Positions 1 through 5,792 of a stretch of 5,792 nucleotides of DNA are shown here, piece after piece. The stretch comes from an uncultured Sphingomonadales bacterium (lineage in GTDB: Bacteria; Pseudomonadota; Alphaproteobacteria; Sphingomonadales; Sphingomonadaceae), in contig CAIWFP010000240.1 of assembly GCA_903911985.1 (NCBI GenBank), positions 1-5,792 on the forward strand, given 5' to 3'. How positions within the stretch are numbered: position 1 is the stretch's first letter; each line of letters begins with the position of its first letter. Below the pieces are notes generated by a model. That model did not search any database and was not told where the DNA came from. It was given only the letters and a program-made list of their open reading frames with translations. The translations under genes were made by a program, and so were the position numbers.

Positions 1-1369
1 CGGCAACATTCTGTATCTCAACGAGCGCGAGTGCAGCATCCAGCGCCGCCACCAGAAGGTCGTCGAAGAGGCCCCGTCGCCCTTCGTCACCCCCAAGATG
101 CGCAAGGCGATGGGCGAGCAATGCGTCGCCCTCAGCCGCGCGGTGGGTTACTATAGCGCGGGCACGGTGGAACTGATCGTCTCGGGCGCGGACCCCACGG
201 GCGAGAGCTTCTACTTCCTCGAAATGAACACCCGCCTGCAGGTGGAGCATCCCGTCACCGAGGCCATCACCGGCATCGATCTGGTCGAGCAGATGATCCG
301 CGTGGCAGCGGGCGAGAAGCTGTCTCTCACGCAGGATGACGTAAAGATCGACGGCTGGGCCATCGAGAACCGCGTCTATGCCGAGGACCCCTATCGCGGC
401 TTCCTGCCCTCCACGGGCCGTCTGGTGCGCTACAATCCGCCGGTTGCTGGCTGGACCGACGATGGCGCCGAAAATGGGCGCCGGGGCGTGGATGGCATCC
501 GCGTGGACGATGGCGTCTATGAGGGCGGCGAGGTCAGCATGTTCTATGACCCGATGATCGCCAAGCTGGTAACCTGGGGCAAGACGCGCGACGAGGCGGC
601 CGACAAGCAGATCACCGCGCTCGACAGCTTCGAGATCGAGGGGCTGGGCCACAACATCGATTTCGTCTCGGCGATCATGCAGCACCCGCGTTTCCGCAGC
701 GGCGAGATCACCACCGGCTTCATCGCCGAGGAATATCCCGAAGGCTTCCATGGCGCGGCCACTTCCGACGCGCTGAAGGCGGAGTTGGCGGCCATCGCCG
801 CCTTCATCGCCACCGCCCGCGACGATCGCGCCCGCAATGTCGATGGGCAGCTGGCCAATCACCTGCAGCCGCCCAGCGACTGGAGCGTGAAGATCGCCGG
901 TGTTCGCCATGCTGTCTCGCTGAGCGAGGACGAGGTGACGGTCGACGGCGCTCTGGTCGATCTGGCGATGGAATATACCCCGGGTGACCGCATTGTGCGT
1001 GCCGAGATCGGCGCCGATGTGCTGGTGGTGAAGGTCGAGCCGACCCGCAACGGGCTGAAGATGACCACGCGCGGCGCCATCCACAAGGTGGAGATTCTGC
1101 CGGCGCGTCTGGCGCCGCTGACCAGCCACATGATCGAAAAGGTGCCGCCGGATCTTTCGCGCTTCCTCATCTGCCCGATGCCGGGGCTGCTGGTGGCGCT
1201 GCATGTCGGCGTTGGCGACAAGGTCGAGGCGGGTCAACCGCTGGCGGTGGTGGAAGCCATGAAGATGGAGAACATCCTGCGCGCCGAGAAGAGCGCCACG
1301 GTCAAATCACTCAATGCCAAGGCGGGTGAAAGCCTGGCGGTGGATGCCATCATTCTCGAACTGGAATGA
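1..1369 (+). CDS. pccA: Propionyl-CoA carboxylase alpha subunit (biotin carboxylase + biotin carrier), 5'-partial
   Basis: The subunit carboxylates its own biotin with ATP and bicarbonate; the beta subunit, not in this window, then passes the carboxyl to propionyl-CoA to make methylmalonyl-CoA in the cytoplasm. The frame is open from base 2 and gives 455 visible residues. About 200 N-terminal residues appear missing, judged from the usual 660-670. Visible residues 74-87 are the biotin carboxylase signature EMNTRLQVEHPVTE, followed by the carboxylase C-domain (ENRVYAEDP, then FLPSTG). A region resembling the PCC-type BT domain follows, and a C-terminal biotinyl domain carries EAMKMEN. The biotin-accepting lysine is codon 1262-1264, 34 residues before the end, the normal spacing. 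BT-like text and the stretch PPDLSRFLICPMPG match PccA better than acetyl-CoA carboxylase AccC, which lacks a fused carrier. 3-methylcrotonyl-CoA carboxylase alpha is the main alternative. The stop overlaps the next start (ATGA). Confidence 0.95.
   Translation, partial: GNILYLNERECSIQRRHQKVVEEAPSPFVTPKMRKAMGEQCVALSRAVGYYSAGTVELIVSGADPTGESFYFLEMNTRLQVEHPVTEAITGIDLVEQMIRVAAGEKLSLTQDDVKIDGWAIENRVYAEDPYRGFLPSTGRLVRYNPPVAGWTDDGAENGRRGVDGIRVDDGVYEGGEVSMFYDPMIAKLVTWGKTRDEAADKQITALDSFEIEGLGHNIDFVSAIMQHPRFRSGEITTGFIAEEYPEGFHGAATSDALKAELAAIAAFIATARDDRARNVDGQLANHLQPPSDWSVKIAGVRHAVSLSEDEVTVDGALVDLAMEYTPGDRIVRAEIGADVLVVKVEPTRNGLKMTTRGAIHKVEILPARLAPLTSHMIEKVPPDLSRFLICPMPGLLVALHVGVGDKVEAGQPLAVVEAMKMENILRAEKSATVKSLNAKAGESLAVDAIILELE
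1366..1369 (+). other. ATGA stop/start overlap, pccA to thioesterase
   Basis: The bases ATGA hold the start codon of the thioesterase (1366-1368) and the TGA stop of pccA (1367-1369). The preceding bases have no clear GGAGG-like motif, so reinitiation by ribosomes finishing pccA is the simplest way to translate the second gene. Confidence 0.85.
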
Positions 1370-2151
1370 GTTTTGCCGCCACGCTGGCGGGGGTGGAGCC
1401 GCGCGAGGGCGGCTTTGCCCTCACCGTTCCCGATGATTGGCATCAGGGGCGCACGGCCTATGGCGGGTTTTCCACCGCTCTGGCGTTAAGCGCGGCGCGC
1501 CAGCAATGCGGCGCCGGGTTGCCGCCGCTGCGCTCCGCCGCGATCAGCTTTATCGGCCCGTTGTTCGGTCCGGTGGAGATTCGCGCCCGCAAGCTGCGGC
1601 AAGGCAAGAACGCCACCTGGGCCAGTGCGGAGATCCTGCGCGATGGCGCGGTGGGCCTGTCCGCCAGTTTTGTGTTCATGCGGCCGGTGCCCAGCGCGTT
1701 GCACCTCAATGACTGCCCGGCGCCGGCTGATGCGGTGCCGCCCGAGGATGCGGTGGTGGTCGAACCGGCGCCCCATTCCCCGTCTTTTTTCAAAGAGCAT
1801 ATCGATATGCGTTATGCCACGCCGAGATCGCTGGAGAAACGCCCCGAGGTGTGCCGCTGGGTTCGCTTGATGGAGCGTGAGGGGCTGGATGCGGTCACCG
1901 AGCTGTTGCTGGTGGCGGATGTCGCGCCCCCGGCCGTATTGCCGATGCTGGACAGCCGGGCTCCCGCCAGTTCGATGCTATGGCAGGCCAATCTGCTCAC
2001 CGACAATCCCGAGACTCGCGACGGTTGGTGGCTTTTGCGTTCCCGGGCGAGCTATGCCGCGAATGGCTGTTCCAGCCAGATCATGGAGGTGTGGAACGCC
2101 ATGGGTGAGCCGGTGATGACGGGCATGCAATCCATGGCGGTGTTCGGCTAG
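1366..2151 (+). CDS. TesB-like double-hotdog acyl-CoA thioesterase family protein
   Basis: This 261-residue protein probably hydrolyses an acyl-CoA to free acid and CoA in the cytoplasm; the substrate is unknown. Residues 25-34 (WHQGRTAYGG) are the hallmark of the N-terminal hotdog in the TesB/4HBT_3 group. The first hotdog spans about 15-108 and the second about 140-260, ending in GMQSMAVF, where Q255 sits at the place of the TesB catalytic glutamine. S229 or S236 may stand for the TesB threonine. The TesB aspartate seems absent: the corresponding stretch reads ASSMLWQ (by-eye alignment). The start is the ATG overlapping the pccA stop by 4 bp. No good Shine-Dalgarno precedes it, so translation is probably coupled to pccA, which suggests a job on acyl-CoAs linked to propionyl-CoA metabolism. 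That role is inference. Catalytic activity is likely but not proven. Confidence 0.85.
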   Translation: MSFAATLAGVEPREGGFALTVPDDWHQGRTAYGGFSTALALSAARQQCGAGLPPLRSAAISFIGPLFGPVEIRARKLRQGKNATWASAEILRDGAVGLSASFVFMRPVPSALHLNDCPAPADAVPPEDAVVVEPAPHSPSFFKEHIDMRYATPRSLEKRPEVCRWVRLMEREGLDAVTELLLVADVAPPAVLPMLDSRAPASSMLWQANLLTDNPETRDGWWLLRSRASYAANGCSSQIMEVWNAMGEPVMTGMQSMAVFG

Positions 2152-2161
2152 GGCCCTAGCC
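2146..2161. repeat. 16-bp perfect palindrome spanning both convergent stop codons
   Basis: The bases GGCTAGGGCCCTAGCC are identical on both strands. The plus-strand TAG of the thioesterase (2149-2151) and the minus-strand TAG of aroB (2158-2156) are its two mirror-image halves. Only four bases separate the two genes. The palindrome lacks a loop and a following T tract, so it is not a classical intrinsic terminator; a few central bases would have to open for a hairpin to form. It could contribute to transcript 3' ends in both directions, but that is not shown. Confidence 0.6.
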
Positions 2162-3262
2162 CTTCAACTCATCCGCCAGAAAATCCGAAACTTCCGCCAG
2201 ACTCACATCCTTGGTAAGGAAGGTCTGGCCAATGCCGCGCATCAACAGGAAGGCGAGGCGGCCGGCGTCCACCTTCTTGTCATGGAGCATATGGGCGGCC
2301 AATTGCCCGCCCGAGACGTTCAGCCCCAGCGCCCGAACATCGGCGGGAAGGCCCACGCTGGCGATATGGGCGGCGATGCGCTCGGCCTCGGCTTCGCCCA
2401 TCAGTCCGCGCCGGGCGGAAAAGCGCGCCGCCAGCACCATGCCCAGCGCCACGCCCTCACCGTGCAGCAGCCGGTTGGAAAATCCGGTTTCCGCCTCCAG
2501 CGCATGGCCGAAGGTGTGGCCGAGGTTGAGCAGGGCGCGCATGCCGGTGGTCTCGAATTCGTCCTGCGCCACGATGCGTGCCTTGGCCGCCACAGAGGTC
2601 GCCACGGCATGGGCCCGGGCATTGGCATCGCCCGCCAAAACCGCTCGGCCATGCGCCTCGCACCATGCGAAAAAGGCGGGATCGTCGATTAGCCCGTATT
2701 TGACCACCTCGGCATAGCCCGAAGCCAGTTCCCGCGCGGGAAGGGTGGCGAGCGCGTCGAGATCGGCCAGCACCAGCGCGGGTTGATGAAACGCGCCGAC
2801 GAGGTTCTTGCCCGCCGGGGTGTTGATCGCGGTCTTGCCGCCGACGGAGGAATCGACCTGCGCCAGCAGGGTGGTGGGCAATTGGATGAAATGGCAGCCG
2901 CGCTTCAATATGGCGGCGGCAAAGCCGGTGAGGTCACCAATGACCCCGCCACCAAGGGCCAGAATATGATCGCCCCGCTCAACCTCGTGACCCAGCAGCC
3001 AGTCGACCGTGGCGGAAAGATGCTCCCAGCTCTTGGTCGCCTCGCCGGGCGGGAGAATGCGCCACAGGGCCTGCTTGCCCGCCGCCCTTAGCGAGGCTTC
3101 GACCACCGCCCCCCAGGCCGCGTGGACATTCGCGTCGGTGACGATGGGCACATGGGGTTTACGCAGGCGGGTGCCGCATTGCCCCGCCACATCGGCCAGC
3201 AGGCCGGAGCCGATCCGCACCTCGTAGGGGCGACCGGCAATATCGACGGGGATGACGGTCAT
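2156..3262 (-). CDS. aroB: 3-dehydroquinate synthase
   Basis: AroB is a cytoplasmic enzyme that converts DAHP to 3-dehydroquinate, the second step of the shikimate pathway, using NAD+ and a divalent metal (usually zinc). From MTVIPVDIAG the protein has 368 residues, normal for the family. The NAD-binding GGGVIGD is at 104-110 and DSSVGGKT at 137-144. The expected metal ligands are E185 (in GYAEVVKYG), H249 (in LGHTFGH) and H267 (in LHGEG). All signature residues are present, so it should be active. The start at 3262 overlaps the aroK stop by 4 bp (ATGA) and has a weak Shine-Dalgarno, ACGGAA at 3276-3271, 8 nt upstream. The same frame is open about 100 codons further upstream, but that part lies inside aroK and resembles nothing. 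Co-transcription with aroK is likely. Confidence 0.97.
   Translation of the reverse strand: MTVIPVDIAGRPYEVRIGSGLLADVAGQCGTRLRKPHVPIVTDANVHAAWGAVVEASLRAAGKQALWRILPPGEATKSWEHLSATVDWLLGHEVERGDHILALGGGVIGDLTGFAAAILKRGCHFIQLPTTLLAQVDSSVGGKTAINTPAGKNLVGAFHQPALVLADLDALATLPARELASGYAEVVKYGLIDDPAFFAWCEAHGRAVLAGDANARAHAVATSVAAKARIVAQDEFETTGMRALLNLGHTFGHALEAETGFSNRLLHGEGVALGMVLAARFSARRGLMGEAEAERIAAHIASVGLPADVRALGLNVSGGQLAAHMLHDKKVDAGRLAFLLMRGIGQTFLTKDVSLAEVSDFLADELKG
3259..3262 (-). other. ATGA stop/start overlap, aroK to aroB
   Basis: Read on the minus strand, 3262-3259 is ATGA: the aroB ATG and the aroK TGA share two bases. This supports one aroK-aroB transcript with coupled translation. Confidence 0.85.
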
Positions 3263-3981
3263 GCGCGGGGTTCCGTTGCGGATGGGGCGGGGTTGGCGTC
3301 CAGCCAGCGGGTCAGCTCGTCCAGCACGAGGCCCAGCGTGCGGGCATGGGGCATTCTGCCGCTCATCACATGAATCGGTGCCTGAACATAGAAAGGCTGG
3401 CGCTCGGTTTTGAGGCGGCCGAGAATTTCGCGGGGGTTTCCCTGACGCAGCAGCGGCCGGTTTTCCTTGCGGGCGGTGCGCTCCACCAGTGTGTCGAGGT
3501 CGGCATCGAGCCACACGGCAATGCCCCGTTCCAGAATGAGTGCCCGGGTCGCCGGGTCGCAAAAGGCGCCGCCGCCGGTGGCGATTACCTTGGGCCTGCC
3601 GCTGGCGGGGGGGGCTGGCGCGTCCGCCCCGGCCTCGCCCGCGCCGAGCAGCCGGGCGATAACCCGCCGCTCCCCATCACGGAAATAGGCCTCATTATAG
3701 GTGGCGAAGATCTCCGGGATGGTCATTTGCGCGGCGCGTTCGATTTCCTCATCGGCATCGACAAAGGCGGTGCCCAGCGCGGCGGCAAGGCGGCGGCCCA
3801 GGCTGGTCTTGCCAACGCCCATCATGCCGACCAGCACCACCGGGCGCGAGAGGCGCCTGGCCAAATGGGCGCCCATATCGGTACTCTGCGCATCAGCCTG
3901 TTCGGCCGCGTGAACGGCAGGATTGGGCGCGGGCGCATCGCCAGAGGCCGTTGCGGGAGTGGGGGGATTATCGTCATCCAT
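3259..3981 (-). CDS. aroK: Shikimate kinase with Pro/Ala-rich N-terminal extension
   Basis: AroK phosphorylates shikimate at the 3-hydroxyl with ATP in the cytoplasm. From ATG 3981 it has 240 residues, against about 170-200 usual. Walker A GMMGVGKT is at 52-59; the shikimate/Mg region FVDADEEIE has D75 and D77; R101 lies in YFRDGE; the glycine triplet TGGG is at 135-138; the lid arginine R175 is in KENRPLLR; and R195 is in RQPFY. All key residues are kept. Residues 1 to about 40 are low-complexity Pro/Ala/Asp. Residues about 114-129 form an Ala/Gly/Pro-rich insertion before the KVIATGGG strand, encoded across a C8 run on this strand. The start is uncertain: ATG 4023 would add 14 residues, and ATG 3876 (MGAHLARRL) would give a 205-residue protein of ordinary length. 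None has a strong Shine-Dalgarno. Function is confident; the exact N-terminus is not. Confidence 0.93.
   Translation of the reverse strand: MDDDNPPTPATASGDAPAPNPAVHAAEQADAQSTDMGAHLARRLSRPVVLVGMMGVGKTSLGRRLAAALGTAFVDADEEIERAAQMTIPEIFATYNEAYFRDGERRVIARLLGAGEAGADAPAPPASGRPKVIATGGGAFCDPATRALILERGIAVWLDADLDTLVERTARKENRPLLRQGNPREILGRLKTERQPFYVQAPIHVMSGRMPHARTLGLVLDELTRWLDANPAPSATEPRA
3601..3620. repeat. G8 homopolymer flanked by 7-bp direct repeats inside aroK
   Basis: The plus strand has GCTGGCG at 3601-3607 and again at 3614-3620, with eight consecutive Gs at 3607-3614. It falls in the codons for the Ala/Pro-rich insertion of AroK (APPASG). A one-base slip here would shift the aroK frame, so the tract is either a replication-slippage spot or a likely place for a sequencing error. 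As given, the frame is intact. Confidence 0.6.
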
Positions 3982-3998
3982 TGCGGCTTGGCCTATAA

Positions 3999-4019
3999 TT
4001 GCGCTAACCGGCAGCGCAA
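3999..4019. repeat. Inverted repeat TTGCGCT-N7-AGCGCAA
   Basis: Two perfect 7-bp arms (3999-4005 and 4013-4019) flank a 7-base spacer, giving a 21-bp dyad. It lies 18-38 bp upstream of the chosen aroK start and next to the AT-rich TATAAT. Its size and symmetry suit an operator for a dimeric regulator, or a small hairpin in an aroK leader. No known regulator site is recognised. If aroK starts at 4023 instead, the dyad would be coding. Confidence 0.4.
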
Positions 4020-4089
4020 GCATGGTGCGGGAATTTCGCGGCGTTGTATTTTTGGCGTCGAAAATTTTGCTTATGCCAAGCTAAGCTGC

Positions 4090-4093
4090 GGAG
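4090..4093 (+). promoter_or_regulatory. Ribosome binding site deciding the GTG 4100 start
   Basis: GGAG at 4090-4093 lies 6 nt before GTG 4100, an ideal spacing. An in-frame TAA at 4082-4084 closes the frame just upstream. Together these favour GTG 4100 over the later in-frame GTG at 4130 and ATG at 4169. Confidence 0.65.
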
Positions 4094-4099
4094 ACAGGC

Positions 4100-5792
4100 G
4101 TGACCAGAAGCAATCGAGCGCGGCGTGATGTGAACTCCCGCGATCAGAACCGGGCCGGCAGGCGGCGTATGATCCGCTTGGCGGTCGGGCTGGCGGGCGG
4201 CGTGCTGGGGCTTGGCGCCATGGCTTTGTCGGCTGTGGGGCAGGCGCAGCAGGCGTTTCCCTGGGGTCTGGAGCGCGGGGCGGACCATGGGCCGCGTGGA
4301 GCTGTGCTTTCCGCCGCGCCTGTCGCGCGGGGGCCCTTGCCGGCAGCGCCGAATATCACCGCATCTCCGCTGATTTTACCTGCCGACGCGGCGAATCAGG
4401 ATGGGGTTGGGCACGGTCCCGGCTTACCCGCCGGCATCACCTCCTTCGATCAGCTCGCCGCGCTGCCGCCCGACCAGCTCGATGCCCTGCTCGGGCTGCG
4501 TCCATCCTATGATCTGGCCGCCGGGGCGCGCCATTCGCTGGGGCGGATTGGGGTGATTGACAGCCGGGAGGGTGGGATGCCACCCTTTTCGCTGGCCCGG
4601 CAGGACGGTGGGCTGGTGAGCGCTGCTCTGGTCGGGAACCACGGGCCAATGGTTTCGCGCTGGGGGCATATTCTGCTGCGGCGGGTGCTGGCCTCGCGGC
4701 TGGATTCGCCGTTGGGCGTGGATCCGGCGCAATTCGTCGCCATGCGCGCCGCGCTGCTGGAGCGGATGGGCGAGGGTGAGGCGGCCCGGGCCCTGGTGCA
4801 GGATGTTGATCCGGCCGCCTATACGCCCGAACTCACCCAGGCCGCGCTTGATGCCTATGTCGCCACGACGGACTTTACCGGCATCTGCCCCGTTGCGGGG
4901 TATCAGGGCGCTGGCCAAAGCGGGGCGCGCCGCGATGGCCAATGGCAGGTGCTGAAGGCGGTGTGCGCGGTGTTCTCGGGTAATGGGCAGGCGGGCTTCG
5001 CTCAGCTTGACCACCTGACCTATCAGGGTGCCATGGGGCACTTCGACATGCTGTTGGCGCAGAAATATGCCGGAGCCGCCGGGCAGGGGCGCCGCGCGGT
5101 CACCATCGAGTGGGGGCAGGCCGGAGACATGACCCCCTGGCGCCATGCGCTGGCCATCGCCACGGGGCTGACCCCGCCAGCCAGCCTGATGGCCGTGGCG
5201 AATCAGGGCGGCACACCGGTCTATGACTATGTTTCGGCCACCGCGCCGATGGTGGGTCTTGGCACGCGGGCGGATGCGGCTGACCGGGCGGCGGGGGCCG
5301 GGCTGCTCTCGGCCTCGGCGATGGTTGATCTTTACAGTCAGATTTACGCCGACGACGATATCTCTGGCGGCCCGGCGGATCGCGCCCTGCTGCTGCGCGA
5401 TGCCTATGTTGCCGAGGACCCTGCCGAACGGGTGAAGGCCATGCAGCAGTTGTGGGATGGCGCGAGCGGGCCGATTGCGCATTATTCGCGGGTCGTGCTC
5501 ACCGCCTATGCCGCCGCGCGCCTGCCCGCCGACAGCCGGTTTTCGCGACAGGCCGGGGATCTGATCGCGGCCATGCTGTCGGCGGGACTGGATGCGAATG
5601 CCCTGCGCTGGTCCACGGCGGTTGACCGGGGCAGTCAGGGCTGGGCGCTGCTGGCGCTGGCGGCCCCCACGGGCGGCGCGTTGGACAGCGGCGCTCTCGA
5701 TTCCTATCGCAGCGCCGATACCAGTGCCGCCAATCGCAAGTCGGCGTTTCTGCTGGCGGGCCTTGCGGGCCTCGGCCGGGTGAGTGATGGCA
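4100..5792 (+). CDS. Probable exported protein of unknown function, 3'-partial
   Basis: I do not recognise this gene. The frame from GTG 4100 is open for 564 codons to the window edge. Residues 1-23 are polar and Arg-rich and end in RRR; residues 24-47 form one hydrophobic Gly/Ala/Leu segment; a cut after VGQA (residue 49) is plausible, so export to the periplasm, or anchoring by this segment, is likely. The RRRMI junction fits a relaxed Tat motif. Residues about 53-112 are a Pro/Ala-rich linker. From about 115 (SFDQLAALPPDQLDALLGL) the sequence becomes Ala/Leu-rich and looks mostly helical, like an alpha-solenoid, without a clear TPR consensus. A distinctive stretch is NHGPMVSRWGH (180-190). 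Only two cysteines are visible, C263 and C289, suited to a disulfide. Third positions are strongly GC-biased as in neighbouring genes, which supports real coding and argues against recent transfer. It is divergent from aroK; no shared role is implied. Confidence 0.8.
   Translation, partial: MTRSNRARRDVNSRDQNRAGRRRMIRLAVGLAGGVLGLGAMALSAVGQAQQAFPWGLERGADHGPRGAVLSAAPVARGPLPAAPNITASPLILPADAANQDGVGHGPGLPAGITSFDQLAALPPDQLDALLGLRPSYDLAAGARHSLGRIGVIDSREGGMPPFSLARQDGGLVSAALVGNHGPMVSRWGHILLRRVLASRLDSPLGVDPAQFVAMRAALLERMGEGEAARALVQDVDPAAYTPELTQAALDAYVATTDFTGICPVAGYQGAGQSGARRDGQWQVLKAVCAVFSGNGQAGFAQLDHLTYQGAMGHFDMLLAQKYAGAAGQGRRAVTIEWGQAGDMTPWRHALAIATGLTPPASLMAVANQGGTPVYDYVSATAPMVGLGTRADAADRAAGAGLLSASAMVDLYSQIYADDDISGGPADRALLLRDAYVAEDPAERVKAMQQLWDGASGPIAHYSRVVLTAYAAARLPADSRFSRQAGDLIAAMLSAGLDANALRWSTAVDRGSQGWALLALAAPTGGALDSGALDSYRSADTSAANRKSAFLLAGLAGLGRVSDG

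Larger units (their letters stand above)
3982..4099. promoter_or_regulatory. Divergent intergenic region between aroK and the exported-protein gene
   Basis: This 118-bp gap is the only stretch here able to hold promoters for both the minus-strand aroK-aroB pair and the plus-strand gene at 4100. It is more AT-rich than the surroundings, especially 4044-4085. The plus strand has a perfect TATAAT at 3994-3999 but no convincing -35 box at 16-18 bp. On the minus strand TTGCGC and TATAGG are 16 bp apart (4018-3992), which would leave a leader of only a few bases before ATG 3981. A weak inverted repeat, GCTTA (4069-4073) with TAAGC (4082-4086), precedes the ribosome binding site. No promoter can be assigned firmly from sequence alone. 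Confidence 0.4.

Noticed and set aside
1797..1810. 14-bp perfect palindrome GCATATCGATATGC inside the thioesterase gene
   Set aside because: It encodes the in-frame residues EHIDMR, and about 0.35 such palindromes are expected by chance in a window of this length, so no function is needed to explain it.
1437..2116. Several overlapping frames of 60-110 codons on both strands within the thioesterase gene
   Set aside because: All are shadows of the TesB-like frame; their translations are Arg/Cys/Trp-rich and motif-free.
3263..3562. In-frame N-terminal extension of aroB by about 100 codons
   Set aside because: The extension lies wholly within aroK in another frame, is Arg/Pro/His-rich text resembling no protein, and the ATGA-overlapping start gives a normal-length AroB beginning with a typical sequence.
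3346..4128. Plus-strand open frame of 260 codons opposite aroK
   Set aside because: It covers a gene whose product has every shikimate kinase motif, and its own translation shows no recognisable domain and extends across the divergent intergenic region.
4001..4288. Minus-strand frame of 94 codons upstream of aroK
   Set aside because: It overlaps the start region of the exported-protein gene and the likely promoters, and has no motif or convincing ribosome binding site.
4424..5482. Minus-strand open frame of 352 codons opposite the exported-protein gene
   Set aside because: It is typical of antisense frames in GC-rich genes: its translation is rich in Arg, Pro, Gly, His and Gln with no motif, whereas the plus-strand frame has an RBS, an export segment and a plausible folded sequence.

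Overview
The window is GC-rich (roughly two-thirds G+C by eye) and almost fully coding. It looks like chromosomal core DNA of an alphaproteobacterium, most likely a sphingomonad of the Novosphingobium/Sphingobium type. That placement is an inference from the high GC, the style of the propionyl-CoA carboxylase alpha subunit (including its C-terminal biotin domain), and the aroK-aroB pair with a large exported protein of unknown function transcribed divergently from it. No phage, insertion sequence, CRISPR array, tRNA or rRNA is visible.

Layout. (1) Positions 1-1369, plus strand: the C-terminal two-thirds of pccA, the biotin-carrying alpha subunit of propionyl-CoA (acyl-CoA) carboxylase; its 5' end lies outside the window. 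(2) Positions 1366-2151, plus strand: a TesB-like double-hotdog acyl-CoA thioesterase family protein, joined to pccA by an ATGA stop/start overlap. (3) Positions 2156-3262, minus strand: aroB, 3-dehydroquinate synthase. (4) Positions 3259-3981, minus strand: aroK, shikimate kinase, joined to aroB by another ATGA overlap. (5) Positions 3982-4099: a short divergent intergenic region holding promoter-like sequence and a 7-bp-arm inverted repeat. (6) Positions 4100-5792, plus strand: a GTG-initiated open frame of at least 564 codons running off the window end. It encodes a probably exported, largely helical protein that I cannot assign to a function. An ATG-to-stop search would miss it.

How the genes fit together. 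pccA and the thioesterase form one translationally coupled pair in acyl-CoA metabolism: carboxylation of propionyl-CoA, and probable hydrolysis of an acyl-CoA. aroK and aroB form a coupled pair for two steps of the shikimate pathway. The two pairs converge with only 4 bp between their stop codons, and both stops lie inside one perfect 16-bp palindrome. The exported protein is the least characterised element. The aroK gene has two unusual features: a Pro/Ala-rich N-terminal extension and an Ala/Pro-rich insertion encoded over a G8 tract. I see no evidence of a new defence or mobile system; the points worth following are the unknown exported protein, the aroK peculiarities and the convergent palindrome.
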